64,000 bases of DNA from Tsukamurella tyrosinosolvens (GCF_900104775.1 NZ_FNSA01000003.1:2790001-2854000), one strand, 5' to 3'. Shown: positions 32,526-40,745, counted from the first letter of the stretch. Notes: generated by a model from the letters alone, not told the origin. Numbers and translations: made by a program.

Positions 32526-34009
32526 CGGTTTCGGACCATGGGCCAGACCTCCATGATCACGAGGGTCAGGGGGAAGGCCGAGACGGCGGCGAGGAGGGCC
32601 AGGAGCTCGAGCCGGAACTTCGCCAGGGGCGAGTGCATCGGCTGGTTGCGGATGCCCCACAGTGACGAGACGAGGACTCCGAGCACCAGAGGCACGGTGC
32701 CGGCGGCGAGGACGACGGTGTCGGCACCGGTCGGAGAGATCGCGCGTCCGACGAGATAGGCGGCCCAGGTCACCGGGCCGGCGATCAGCAGCGGGATGGC
32801 GAGCGCGCGGGGCACGAATCCCCGGCCCATTGCGAGCGCCACGATGGAGGCGCTCGCGATCAGCCCGAACATGTGCCACTCGTACTGGCGGGTGAAGTAC
32901 CCGCCGGCCAGCGCGGCGACCACGAGAGTGATGGAGCTGGCGATGGTGACGCCGATCAGCGTGTGGATGGTCGCGATGACGCGGCCTTCCTGGTTGAGCA
33001 TCGACTCGATGGCGACGTGTGAGGTGGTACGGCGGGACGCCTGCTTCACGCTGATCTCAGTGCGGTTGTCCACCGGCTCGCCCTCGCCCGCGATGTAGTT
33101 CACGCGGACCTTGTTCAGGTTTCGGGACCGCTTGGTCGCTCGGACGATCATGGACATCGACAGGAACGCGATCTGGGCGGCCGTGGCCTGCGGCGAGACA
33201 GGAAGCAGCAGGTGCAGGACGCCGACCACGACGAGGATCAGAGCAGCGGATCCGACGCCGATGTGCAGCGATGCTGGCGTGTTGTCCGTGACGTACCAGA
33301 GGACGAGCGCGACGGTCGCGGCCGCGGCGCCGATCGTGGTGAGGTGCCAGACGCCGAGTTCGCGTGGCACGGCGATGAGGGCGGCCGCCGAGACCGCAGC
33401 GTATGCGCCGACCGACATGCTGACGCCGACGTCGCGGTACTCCGTGTAGTTCTTGGCGAGGACCGCCGCGACCGCGATGCACAGGACCGTGATGGCGGAG
33501 AGCAGGCCCAGGAACGGCCAGCGCATCTGCGTGTTGCCGGCGAGGATCTCACCGACGCCGATCAGGCCGAGCGCGACGACGCCCAGCGGGAGGGCCCAGA
33601 CCGCGAGCTTGCGGGAGTCCGCCTCCTCCACCTTGGCGAAGTTGTCGCGTCCGACTTCCGCGGCGCCCTCAGCGGTGTCGTCGCGGAGCGTGGGGTACTC
33701 CTCGGTGCGACGCCGATGCGTGAGGTACAGGTCGGCACCGGGCTTGACCTTGGCCGTAGCCAACGTCGCCTCGGGTTCGATGCGTTCACGCATCGCGCCC
33801 TTCTCCAGTGCCCATTCGACTCCGCGCTCCTGGAGGTACTTCCTCGTCGGCGCGGGCGGGTTGTCGTTGAGGAACTGCTCGCGCAGCTGAGGCAGCAGCG
33901 CGACGACGGGCGTGTGGATGTGCAGCTTGATCTCGAACGCGGAAGAGCCCGCGTGCACGAGCACGGGGAGGAAGTCGGTGTCCGCCAGCACCGCGGTGGG
34001 TTGCGTCAT
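32522..34009 (-). CDS. eccD: EccD, T7SS membrane channel component
   Basis: 495 residues from ATG 34009 (alternatives ATG 34030 and GTG 34096). The N-terminal ~85 residues are the ubiquitin-like YukD-type domain (FLPVLVHAGSSAFEIKLHI). A linker and about eleven membrane helices follow, as in all EccD proteins, where they form the central channel barrel of the ESX complex. No Shine-Dalgarno precedes 34009; TACACC lies 7 nt upstream, so it may be leaderless. First gene of the operon eccD, micropeptide, mycP, eccE, coupling ATPase. Confidence 0.93.
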   Translation of the reverse strand: MTQPTAVLADTDFLPVLVHAGSSAFEIKLHIHTPVVALLPQLREQFLNDNPPAPTRKYLQERGVEWALEKGAMRERIEPEATLATAKVKPGADLYLTHRRRTEEYPTLRDDTAEGAAEVGRDNFAKVEEADSRKLAVWALPLGVVALGLIGVGEILAGNTQMRWPFLGLLSAITVLCIAVAAVLAKNYTEYRDVGVSMSVGAYAAVSAAALIAVPRELGVWHLTTIGAAAATVALVLWYVTDNTPASLHIGVGSAALILVVVGVLHLLLPVSPQATAAQIAFLSMSMIVRATKRSRNLNKVRVNYIAGEGEPVDNRTEISVKQASRRTTSHVAIESMLNQEGRVIATIHTLIGVTIASSITLVVAALAGGYFTRQYEWHMFGLIASASIVALAMGRGFVPRALAIPLLIAGPVTWAAYLVGRAISPTGADTVVLAAGTVPLVLGVLVSSLWGIRNQPMHSPLAKFRLELLALLAAVSAFPLTLVIMEVWPMVRNR

Positions 34010-34030
34010 GCGCGCAGGTGTAGTCGACAT

Positions 34031-34341
34031 TCGACCGAACACCAGGCCGGGGCGCGAACGCACGGTCGAGGAATCGAACGCACACTTCCCCGTCACGATG
34101 GCGCACTACTCGACGCACCAGAACATCTGTTCAGACTTCTCGATCTTGCAGTTCGACATCGGGATGGTAGCAACTCTGCAGGACAAGCCACGTTTCACAA
34201 TCGTGCACTAGCGAAAGGTCGACATGCTCCACAACAAATGAATGCCCAGACGACGCATTCCTGAGACGCATGAGGCAGAGTGTGTGCGTGAGGCGGGCGC
34301 ATTCCCGCGAACAGAGAGTGAAGCAACCCATGGAGGCAGCA
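34031..34341. promoter_or_regulatory. Divergent promoter region between eccD and the XRE regulator
   Basis: About 310 bp, locally AT-richer (CACAACAAATGAATG, TCGATCTTGCAG). It must drive the secretion operon leftwards and the regulator rightwards. No copy of the TCTCTAAAATAGAGA operator and no single convincing promoter was found here. Confidence 0.45.
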
Positions 34342-35043
34342 GTGCGCACAGAGAACGCAGAGCCGGCGACGAAGGACCCGGAACTCGAACCGTGGCGGCA
34401 CCTGGGCGAGATGGTGATCGCAGCTCGTAAGAGCCTCGGATGGCGGACGCGGCCGGACTTCGTCCGAGCGACCGGGCTCTCCAAGCGACTGCTCCTCGAT
34501 GTCGAGAACGGCACGCGGAGCACGGTCACACCGAAGACCCTCATGCGTGTCGAACAGACGCTCGGATGGCCGGAAGGCGCGATCAGCCAGATCCTCACCG
34601 ACCCCGACTACGTCCCGCAGACCAACTCCCGGCCGGCCTCGCTGGACGTCTTCCAGCCGCCGAAGTTCTCGCGCGACCCCGTGCGCGTCTCCGTCGAGAA
34701 CATCGAAGAGCTCGCGACGACACTCTCGGCCCTGTCAGCCGAAGCGGAGTCCTCGAATGCCGAACTTCGGCTCAAGCAGAGCGCTGTCCGAATCTGCCTG
34801 CCGTACATCGAGCGTCTCGCCGAGGACAACTGCAGCCCCGGGATCTCCGTCCATGCGGCGATCCGGCCGATCGTCGACGAGTTCGTCCGCGTGGCGAAGC
34901 ACTACTCTCCCAGCGAGCCGGGGGTCGACTACGTCTGCTGGCTGGCCGGCGAGAACGAGTCCGCCTCGCCTGCACTCGTCGAGCGGTACATGGAGCGCTT
35001 CCAGCGCGGTCGACGCTCCGAGGTCGACCGTTCGAGGGACTAG
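34342..35043 (+). CDS. XRE-family HTH regulator with large C-terminal domain
   Basis: 233 residues from GTG 34342, chosen because GGAGG lies 5 nt upstream (alternative ATG 34330). The helix-turn-helix spans about 22-75 (LGEMVIAARKSLGWRTRPDF, GLSKRLLLDVENG). A mostly helical domain of about 150 residues follows and may bind a partner. It is divergent to the ESX operon, so it is a natural candidate to control it. It is also the best candidate in the window for the protein that binds the five palindromic operators; both are inference. Stops overlap those of the convergent phosphoesterase. Confidence 0.82.
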   Translation: MRTENAEPATKDPELEPWRHLGEMVIAARKSLGWRTRPDFVRATGLSKRLLLDVENGTRSTVTPKTLMRVEQTLGWPEGAISQILTDPDYVPQTNSRPASLDVFQPPKFSRDPVRVSVENIEELATTLSALSAEAESSNAELRLKQSAVRICLPYIERLAEDNCSPGISVHAAIRPIVDEFVRVAKHYSPSEPGVDYVCWLAGENESASPALVERYMERFQRGRRSEVDRSRD

Positions 35044-35675
35044 GCTCCGCTGAGCTCGAGGTCGACGACCGCGCATCCGCTCACGTAGAGCACCTCGGTC
35101 TGCCCGTAGAGGTGGCGAGCGGGGTTCTCGTAGGTGTGGCCGTGCAGAAGCCACCGCGGTCGATGCAGGTCCACCCACTCCCGTAGAGCGACGATCCCGA
35201 CGTGCGCAGGGTCGGGCGCATCGTTGATGCCGGCGGGTGGGCAGTGCGTGATCACGAGATCGGCTCCGGGCAAGGCTCTCAGCGCGGCGGCGTACTCGTT
35301 CTGCGTGAACAGGACATCGTCGAGATCCGGCTTGTAGCGCACGCACCCCTGGACCGCGAGCACGCGAAGGGCGCTCCCGTCGGGAAGTTGGAGCTGCCCG
35401 ACCTTCGCGGGAGAAGACCGATCGCCGACCAGATCGACGATGCCCGCGGCTGGCATGTAGTCGGCGGTGCAGTGGTTGCCGTAGACGCCCAACACCGCGG
35501 GAGCGCCGGCAGCGGCCATCGCCCGGGCATGCACGGCTTGGTAGTCGCCGAGGGAGATGATCGCGTCCGGCGCCGTCTCGGTGACGAGCTGGGCGAGGCG
35601 CCAGCGGCCATGCGCGTCGGTCGGCCATCCGTCGGTGTTGTCCGCCAGGACCAACAACCGCAACGCTCGCTCCAT
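35040..35675 (-). CDS. Calcineurin-like metallophosphoesterase
   Basis: 211 residues from ATG 35675 (GAGAGGGGG upstream). Metal-site motifs in order: LADNTD (D-x-N in place of the usual D-x-H), SLGDYQ, YGNHC, ITHCPP and LHGHTYENP. The family hydrolyses phosphoesters of nucleotides, nucleic acids or proteins. The Asn in place of the first His is a variation to note. Substrate unknown. Confidence 0.82.
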   Translation of the reverse strand: MERALRLLVLADNTDGWPTDAHGRWRLAQLVTETAPDAIISLGDYQAVHARAMAAAGAPAVLGVYGNHCTADYMPAAGIVDLVGDRSSPAKVGQLQLPDGSALRVLAVQGCVRYKPDLDDVLFTQNEYAAALRALPGADLVITHCPPAGINDAPDPAHVGIVALREWVDLHRPRWLLHGHTYENPARHLYGQTEVLYVSGCAVVDLELSGA

Positions 35676-35772
35676 CAGCTGCCCCCTCTCCGCGTGCCCC
35701 GTGCGAGCCGCAGTACATCTGCCTCCACGGAAGCGCATCGCCCGTGGCGCGCTCGGACACGGCTGCGATCAG

Positions 35773-36033
35773 CTATGAGCCGTACCCCTTGCGGAGTTCC
35801 TCACGTTCGCGGGCGCGAGCCGCGGCCCGCTCCTCCGGCGTCATGTCCCGGTCGCGGAGGTAGGCCTCGATGCGCTCGGTCACGCCCCTCGGGAGGAGGC
35901 TGCATCCGCTCGCCCCACGTGGCGTCCAGAACCGCGGGTCGTCGGAGTGCTCTTCGGCGCGGTACCCGCACTCCGGACATGTTCCCGCCGCCATGCGTTC
36001 GTGCGCGGCTGGCGTCAGGTACCTCTGCGTCAC
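35773..36033 (-). CDS. Small protein with CxxC motif
   Basis: 86 residues from GTG 36033 (GAGGAG upstream; GTGA overlap with the previous gene). It has a CPECGYRAEEHS zinc-knuckle-like start and an Arg/Glu-rich helix at the end (PEERAAARAREREELRK). Last gene of the operon that begins at the operator 38449. Confidence 0.65.
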   Translation of the reverse strand: MTQRYLTPAAHERMAAGTCPECGYRAEEHSDDPRFWTPRGASGCSLLPRGVTERIEAYLRDRDMTPEERAAARAREREELRKGYGS

Positions 36034-36305
36034 GACATCTCCTCGGCGTTGCTCGACAGGGATTGGACGGGCTCTCGGTTGAACCACTCCAGGTGCCGGA
36101 GTGACCGGCGCGGATGGTCGAACGCGTGGACCGGATGGTGGCACTCGCTGAGATCGCATGGTTGTCCGCGGAAGGCGATCGACGTCGCGTCGTCCTGGTC
36201 AGGCGCGCGTTCCCACGGCGGGTCCGCCCAGTCGCCGCCGTTGAGCATGTCCAGCAGCTGCTGTTCACGCTGCCTCTGACCGCGCGAGTTCCCGGAGGTA
36301 TCCAC
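36030..36305 (-). CDS. Small hypothetical protein
   Basis: 91 residues from GTG 36305, with a G-rich ribosome site overlapping the upstream stop. It contains RQREQQLLDMLNGGDWAD and a Cys/His pair (CDLSECHHPVH) that could hold a metal. No family recognised. Confidence 0.6.
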   Translation of the reverse strand: MDTSGNSRGQRQREQQLLDMLNGGDWADPPWERAPDQDDATSIAFRGQPCDLSECHHPVHAFDHPRRSLRHLEWFNREPVQSLSSNAEEMS

Positions 36306-36307
36306 GC

Positions 36308-36508
36308 CTATCGCCCCCCGTTCAGCTCGGCGAGGTGCTCGTCGCAGAGAACAGCCTCGTAGTCCGGACGGCGCACGTGGCATCCGCACGACAGCAGCGA
36401 TCCCGGCATGGGACCGGTCACGTCCGGGTCGCCGGCATCGAACGGCTCGAGAAACCGCTCCGAGACGGGGCCCGGGTTCTCGATCGGCGGGATCAGGTCG
36501 TCTTCCAT
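36308..36508 (-). CDS. Small Cys/His-containing protein
   Basis: 66 residues, GAAGGGA before ATG. Its acidic N-terminus is followed by SCGCHVRRPDYEAVLCDEHL, a pattern common in small zinc-binding proteins of actinobacteriophages and plasmids. Confidence 0.65.
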   Translation of the reverse strand: MEDDLIPPIENPGPVSERFLEPFDAGDPDVTGPMPGSLLSCGCHVRRPDYEAVLCDEHLAELNGGR

Positions 36509-36510
36509 CG

Positions 36511-36714
36511 TCAGTTCCCTTCGACTGCTGGACGGGCACCCAGCTGGCTGATCGGGGTGAGCCCGTCTGTCGCCTTCCAGAGCTTCGATCCGTCGTCGAA
36601 TTTCACCGTCGCGTACGCGCCGTGCCCGAACACGTCGAGCACGAGGCCCTCGCTGCCATCCCAGTCGCGCACACGCTCACGCTCGCGGACCCCGTTCGGA
36701 TTCAAGCTAGGCAT
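36511..36714 (-). CDS. Small beta-rich protein
   Basis: 67 residues from ATG 36714 (AAGGAG upstream). The RVRDWDGSEGLVLDVFG, YATVKFDDG pattern suggests an SH3-like small barrel. Function unknown. Confidence 0.65.
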   Translation of the reverse strand: MPSLNPNGVRERERVRDWDGSEGLVLDVFGHGAYATVKFDDGSKLWKATDGLTPISQLGARPAVEGN

Positions 36715-36754
36715 CAGTTGCTCCTTCGCTGTGCGGATGGTCAGAACCGTGGCG

Positions 36755-37102
36755 CTAAGCCTTCGTTCGGGCGGACACATGTTCTCGGAACGCTTTCACG
36801 TAGGCGCGGACGGAGCACCTTTCGATCGGGTCACCGCATTCGCAGCGGTCGGGCACCTCAACTCGAACCGCCGCTGCGTCGTCCCAATACGTCAAGGGCC
36901 CTCTGTGGTACTCGTGGTCGACTTGCTGGCACAGTCCGACCTCGTTCCCGGGTTCGCTGTCGTACACCTCGCTTGCCGCCGGCCAGTTGTGCACGTCGCA
37001 CATAAGCACCGGGCCCGAGACGCCGCCAACCTCTTCCCACCGCTGCATGGAGTACGAACAGAACTGGGAGTCATCGTTCGTTGCGGGCGCACCGTTCGCC
37101 AT
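36755..37102 (-). CDS. Small Cys-containing protein
   Basis: 115 residues, GAAGGAG before ATG. Cysteines appear in MCDVHNW, VGLCQQVDHEYH and RCECGDPIERC, suggesting a metal site. Soluble, no family recognised. Confidence 0.65.
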   Translation of the reverse strand: MANGAPATNDDSQFCSYSMQRWEEVGGVSGPVLMCDVHNWPAASEVYDSEPGNEVGLCQQVDHEYHRGPLTYWDDAAAVRVEVPDRCECGDPIERCSVRAYVKAFREHVSARTKA

Positions 37103-37126
37103 CGTGGTCTCCTTCGGCTTCCGGGA

Positions 37127-37303
37127 CTACGCACGCGCGGTGAGCAGCGCGTACACCCGCTCGGCGGCCTTGGTCGACGAATCGCGCCGGCGCTCCCATG
37201 CCCACTGGGCGCCGATGTTGGGCAGGTCTTCGTAGCGCACCTTCCACACCTCCGGGTCGATGGCCTTCTTGAGCTGGTTCACGCTCGGGATCGTCTGCGG
37301 CAT
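37127..37303 (-). CDS. Small helical protein
   Basis: 58 residues from ATG 37303 with GAAGGAG upstream. Helical, with WKVRYEDLPNIGAQWAWERR in the middle. Unknown function. Confidence 0.6.
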   Translation of the reverse strand: MPQTIPSVNQLKKAIDPEVWKVRYEDLPNIGAQWAWERRRDSSTKAAERVYALLTARA

Positions 37304-37331
37304 CAGCGCTGCTCCTTCGAGTTCCAGACGC

Positions 37332-37646
37332 CTACTGGAAGACCAGCTCGGCGCACCTGAGTGCGAACTTGAAGGTGTAGTCCACATGCCCGACAGCGGT
37401 GTTCTCGACCCGCAGTACGTCGGCGCTGTCGACCACGGGCCGGCCCCGTTCCAGTCGCGCGTTGTTCACCGCGAACAGCATCACGTTGCGTTCGTATTCG
37501 ACCCACGCGGGCTCGCCGGATCCCAGGATCGCACTCCGGATCTCGCGCTCGCTCGCTGCCTGCGTCAGCGCAGCGGAGAAGTCGTCCGTCAGCTTCTTCC
37601 AGTCGCGATGCTCAGCGGCGGTGAGAACTCGTGCTTCTGTGTTCAT
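37332..37646 (-). CDS. Small helical protein
   Basis: 104 residues, helical throughout (HRDWKKLTDDFSAALTQAAS). No recognised domain. In the operon downstream of the 38449 operator. Confidence 0.65.
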   Translation of the reverse strand: MNTEARVLTAAEHRDWKKLTDDFSAALTQAASEREIRSAILGSGEPAWVEYERNVMLFAVNNARLERGRPVVDSADVLRVENTAVGHVDYTFKFALRCAELVFQ

Positions 37647-37657
37647 AGCTACATTCT

Positions 37658-37825
37658 TCAGGTTCGGCTATTGGACAGTGCGGTCTTGGTCGAGGGAAGT
37701 ATCTGCGAGCACGGCCACAGTCGCCCACATACACAGATGAGACGATCGGACCACCAACCGGCGCCGCACTCTCGCACCAAGCGCGGACGGTGTTCAGCTC
37801 GATCCGCCGCCGCTGTCGACTCCAT
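37658..37825 (-). CDS. Cys-rich micro-ORF
   Basis: 55 residues from ATG 37825 (GGAG 7 nt upstream, within the end of the previous gene). It contains RECGAGWWSDRLICVCGRLW, with four or five cysteines in a zinc-knuckle-like spacing. It sits exactly between two better supported genes of the same operon. Confidence 0.5.
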   Translation of the reverse strand: MESTAAADRAEHRPRLVRECGAGWWSDRLICVCGRLWPCSQILPSTKTALSNSRT

Positions 37826-37842
37826 CCTCATTCTCCGTTCGA

Positions 37843-38001
37843 CTACCGGATGTTCGTGGATTCGCCGTCACGGGATTCGTGCCAGCGGAGGCCGCAACGG
37901 CCGCACTTCACGTCCGCGCCAGTCTCGTCGATACGCTCGGGCTCGGGCGTGTGCCCGAGCATCTGGCAGAGATCATGTGGCGCCGTGCGCTCGTTGAACA
38001 T
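37843..38001 (-). CDS. 52-residue zinc-ribbon-like protein
   Basis: ATG 38001 with GGAGTGAG upstream, 3 bp after the previous stop. Sequence LCQMLGHTPE then VKCGRCGLRWHESRDG: a CxxC followed by W-H, typical of small plasmid and phage zinc-binding proteins. Confidence 0.65.
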   Translation of the reverse strand: MFNERTAPHDLCQMLGHTPEPERIDETGADVKCGRCGLRWHESRDGESTNIR

Positions 38002-38004
38002 CGC

Positions 38005-38415
38005 TCACTCCATTCGTTCGACTTCTGGTGAATTGCGGATCTGGTTCGTCTGCTCGCCGAGGTGCTTAGCGCGCGGCGCTTCCTCGCGGCGCCGACCCCA
38101 CCCCAAAGGAGGGAGGTCGCTTTCGCGAGGGCTTCCGAGCACCGGACCTGCATGAAGCAGAACCAGGTCTTTCGTCGCCTGGTCGTAGCCCTCCAGCTGC
38201 GCCTCAGACAGCTTGCTCACCGGGGCAAACCGGCGCAGATCGTTGATTGCGGCGGTCAGCGCGGTTACGCGAGCACGCTCAACCTCCAGAGCAGAGCTCT
38301 TGGCATCGAGACGGGACTTGACCGCATACGCCGCGAACGCACCCGCCTCCCGCTTGACGTACTCCACGGTTGCGTCGTCGCTCTCCGTATCGACCTGCGT
38401 CGAAGACTCACTCAC
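38005..38415 (-). CDS. Coiled-coil protein, first gene of an operator-controlled operon
   Basis: 136 residues. The acidic start is followed by a long helix (about 28-62, SSALEVERARVTALTAAIND) and a basic end. No recognised family. The palindromic operator at 38449-38471 lies 34 bp before its start. Confidence 0.7.
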   Translation of the reverse strand: MSESSTQVDTESDDATVEYVKREAGAFAAYAVKSRLDAKSSALEVERARVTALTAAINDLRRFAPVSKLSEAQLEGYDQATKDLVLLHAGPVLGSPRESDLPPLGWGRRREEAPRAKHLGEQTNQIRNSPEVERME

Positions 38416-38448
38416 ACTGGCTCCCTCTCGGCGACCGGCGTCACTCGG

Positions 38449-38471
38449 CTAGTCTCTAAAATAGAGACTAG
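38449..38471. promoter_or_regulatory. Palindromic operator, copy 1 (longest)
   Basis: CTAGTCTCTA-AAA-TAGAGACTAG, a perfect 23-bp palindrome with 10-bp arms. The inner 15 bases TCTCTAAAATAGAGA are the same in all five copies in the window. Here TAAAAT reads on the plus strand, opposite to the other four copies, so it could serve the kinase side as well as the minus-strand operon. Confidence 0.85.
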
Positions 38472-38642
38472 CACGCCAGCGTTCACCTAGGCTGGAATCC
38501 CTCTCGGGCGCTGCCTGCAGCCGCCTCCCGACGACATCCGACGACAGACCGAACACGCGATAAGCGCCCTACCTGCGAGTGTCGCGTCCTCGCTGTGCGT
38601 TCGAATGCCGCGCCGCAGAGGTGTTCACACGTTCGATCAACG

Positions 38643-38648
38643 TAGGCT
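38643..38648 (+). promoter_or_regulatory. -10 box before the kinase leader ORF
   Basis: TAGGCT, 7 nt before ATG 38656: the same leaderless spacing as elsewhere in the window. Confidence 0.5.
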
Positions 38649-38655
38649 TCCAGCC

Positions 38656-38706
38656 ATGTGCCGCCTTCTCACCGACCGCCGAACCGCCAGCGCGAGGCCG
38701 CGATGA
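38656..38706 (+). CDS. 16-codon leader ORF overlapping the kinase start
   Basis: ATG 38656 opens 16 codons, rich in Arg, whose TGA overlaps the kinase ATG (ATGA). Placed at the expected transcript start, it may be translated from a leaderless message and deliver ribosomes to the kinase start, which has no clear ribosome site of its own. Confidence 0.45.
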   Translation: MCRLLTDRRTASARPR

Positions 38707-40325
38707 CCGCCGGCGCCGACGAGGCTCCACCCCAGCTCGCGGGATACCAGATCACACGGCTGATCGGCGTCGGCGGAATGGGCAGGGTCTACCTCGCGAC
38801 GCGCACTACGGCGACGATGAGCGGTCAGCGCGCGATCAAGATCATGACGCCTGCGGCTCCAGACGGCGCCGCGCGGTTCCGGCGCGAGGTATCCATCCTC
38901 GCTGGTCTGGACCATCCGAACATCGTCAGGCTCTTCGACAGCGATCAGACCCCAGACGGCCGACTGTGGATGGCGCTGGAGTACGTCGCGGGCCCGGATG
39001 CCGCCTCAGTGCTGGCCCAGCATGGTCCGGTCGCGCTCCCCCACGCCATAGACATCGTCTCGGACGTCGCCGCGGCACTGGACTACGCCTACGCGCACGC
39101 TTCGATCGTCCACCGGGACGTCAAGCCCGCGAACATCCTCATCGCGCCACCGGCTGCGGGCAGTCGCCCGCAGGCCAAGCTCGCCGACTTCGGAATCGCC
39201 AAGCTGCAGCAGAACTCCACGTCGATCACGCAGACCGGAACCGCACTGGGAACCGTGGCCTTCATGGCACCCGAGACCCTCGAGGGATTCGACACCGGCC
39301 CCCTCGCCGACGTGTACTCGCTGGGTTGCACCGCATACGCGCTCCTGACGGGCTCGGCGCCCTTCGTCGAGAAGACGCAGACCGCCACCATCACCGCCCA
39401 CCTGACGCGGCGACCAGACACGATCACCTCACGGAACTCCGCGCTGCCGGCCGGGCTCGACGCCGTCTTCGCCAAGGTGCTCGCCAAGGCGCCGAACGAC
39501 CGATTCTCCTCCGCGGGTGCGTTCGCCTCGGCGCTCCGGGCCGCGGCCGCCGGCCAGTTCGACGCGCCTACGGCAATTGCGCCGCACCACTTCGCCGCGC
39601 CGACCCACGCCGCCGAGGTGTCCACCACTCCTGCCGCCGCCGGGCCCCGACGGTCGCGAGCCCTCGCGATCGGCGCCGGCGTAGTCACCGCCGTGCTGGC
39701 CGCTACCGCCGGCGGCGCCTACCTGATCAACCGCGGACAGGCCCCAGCTTCCGCGCTCGCGGCTGAAGACCTGATGCCCTCGAAGGAGGAGATCGGCAAG
39801 GCGTTCGGCGGAACCCCTACTGGAACCACAACCGCCGTGGCCGGCACGGTAGCCACGCCGACGAAGGGCATCACCCCTGCGCAGTGCGCATGGTTCACCA
39901 ACGGCCGCATCCCCATCGCTGCCGGCGCCACCGATGCCAGCCACAGCCAGTACCTGCTCGAGGACGCGGGCGCGGCGAGGATGTCCCAGGTGCACGTCGT
40001 GATCGCGCGGTATCCCGGAGCCTTGCCCACGACTACGCCCCCTGAGCGCGGTGCGTGCGAGTCCTTCACTGTGGCCGCCGACGCACCGGGGATGAACACC
40101 ACGATCGGCGTCGGAACAGCGCGCGTGGACGAGACGGTCAAGGGGGCCGTGCGAACGATGATCGTGTCCGTGCCCGCACCCGGCGGGGGTCTGGCGCCGG
40201 TAACCACGGTGCGCGCGTTGGGCACCCGCGGATCGACCATGGTGCTCGTGACCACGGACCGTCCCACAAGTCAGGCGGCCGCGGCCAGCATGGCCGCCGA
40301 GGTGCTCGACCGGGCGAGCTCGTGA
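38703..40325 (+). CDS. PknB/PknH-type membrane Ser/Thr protein kinase
   Basis: 540 residues from ATG 38703. Kinase domain about 14-275: Gly loop GVGGMG (22-27), Lys46 in AIKIM, HRDVKPAN (137-144), ADFGIAK, and APE near 190. A Pro/Ala linker and one membrane helix (about 315-338) lead to an outside domain of about 190 residues with cysteines (AQCAWF, GACESF), like the PknH sensor domain. It would sense a signal outside and phosphorylate Thr residues inside. Possible local targets include the acidic Thr-containing EccE tail (inference). Upstream GTG 38658 is in frame but is not preferred. Confidence 0.92.
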   Translation: MTAGADEAPPQLAGYQITRLIGVGGMGRVYLATRTTATMSGQRAIKIMTPAAPDGAARFRREVSILAGLDHPNIVRLFDSDQTPDGRLWMALEYVAGPDAASVLAQHGPVALPHAIDIVSDVAAALDYAYAHASIVHRDVKPANILIAPPAAGSRPQAKLADFGIAKLQQNSTSITQTGTALGTVAFMAPETLEGFDTGPLADVYSLGCTAYALLTGSAPFVEKTQTATITAHLTRRPDTITSRNSALPAGLDAVFAKVLAKAPNDRFSSAGAFASALRAAAAGQFDAPTAIAPHHFAAPTHAAEVSTTPAAAGPRRSRALAIGAGVVTAVLAATAGGAYLINRGQAPASALAAEDLMPSKEEIGKAFGGTPTGTTTAVAGTVATPTKGITPAQCAWFTNGRIPIAAGATDASHSQYLLEDAGAARMSQVHVVIARYPGALPTTTPPERGACESFTVAADAPGMNTTIGVGTARVDETVKGAVRTMIVSVPAPGGGLAPVTTVRALGTRGSTMVLVTTDRPTSQAAAASMAAEVLDRASS

Positions 40326-40384
40326 AGCCTCTTCGCGAGAATCGCGGCAGTTCATCGCGTCTGGCGTATCGAACACGGTGGCGG

Positions 40385-40469
40385 TAGACTGTCGCCAGAT
40401 CCTCTCCGTGGTTGGTCAGGGTTGGGCGGCGAACGGCCCGGCATTCCGATGCCGGGCCGTTCCCTTTTT
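40385..40469 (+). ncRNA. Candidate small RNA
   Basis: A TAGACT -10 box (40385-40390) flanked by GGCG and CGCC is followed by about 75 bp without an ORF and a strong terminator with a T-run ending at 40469. Such a promoter-terminator unit in an intergenic gap is a usual sign of a small RNA. It could also be only the kinase terminator with a chance -10 box. Confidence 0.4.
40432..40469 (+). terminator. Rho-independent terminator with T-run
   Basis: AACGGCCCGGCAT pairs perfectly with ATGCCGGGCCGTT (13 bp, 4-nt loop), followed by CCCTTTTT. It ends the kinase or small RNA transcript and lies between convergent units. Confidence 0.92.
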
Positions 40470-40487
40470 CCTGGTGGAGTGGACAGT

Positions 40488-40715
40488 TCAGTCCTGAGCC
40501 ACCAGTTCCCTCTCGTACTCCCAGAAGAGTGCCTGCGGGTCGAAACTGTCGGACCACCGAACCCGCACCATTCCCGCGTCGGGCGCGTCGGCGGTCAGGT
40601 CGTCCGGAGTCCAGGCCTTGCGCCGATCGTCGCGGATCACCGTTCCCGTCTGGCCTGGGCGTTCCGGGTGGGTTACGTGCCGCGGCTCGCGGCTCGCGGT
40701 CTTGTTCTCGCCCAC
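40488..40715 (-). CDS. Small acidic-end protein
   Basis: 75 residues from GTG 40715 (GAGAGGA upstream). Basic start, then DDLTADAPDAGMVRVRWSDS and FWEYERELV. Unknown. Last gene of the long operon that starts near 50066. Confidence 0.55.
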   Translation of the reverse strand: MGENKTASREPRHVTHPERPGQTGTVIRDDRRKAWTPDDLTADAPDAGMVRVRWSDSFDPQALFWEYERELVAQD

Positions 40716-40745
40716 TGCTTGTCCTCTCACTCCGTCGATGTCGGT

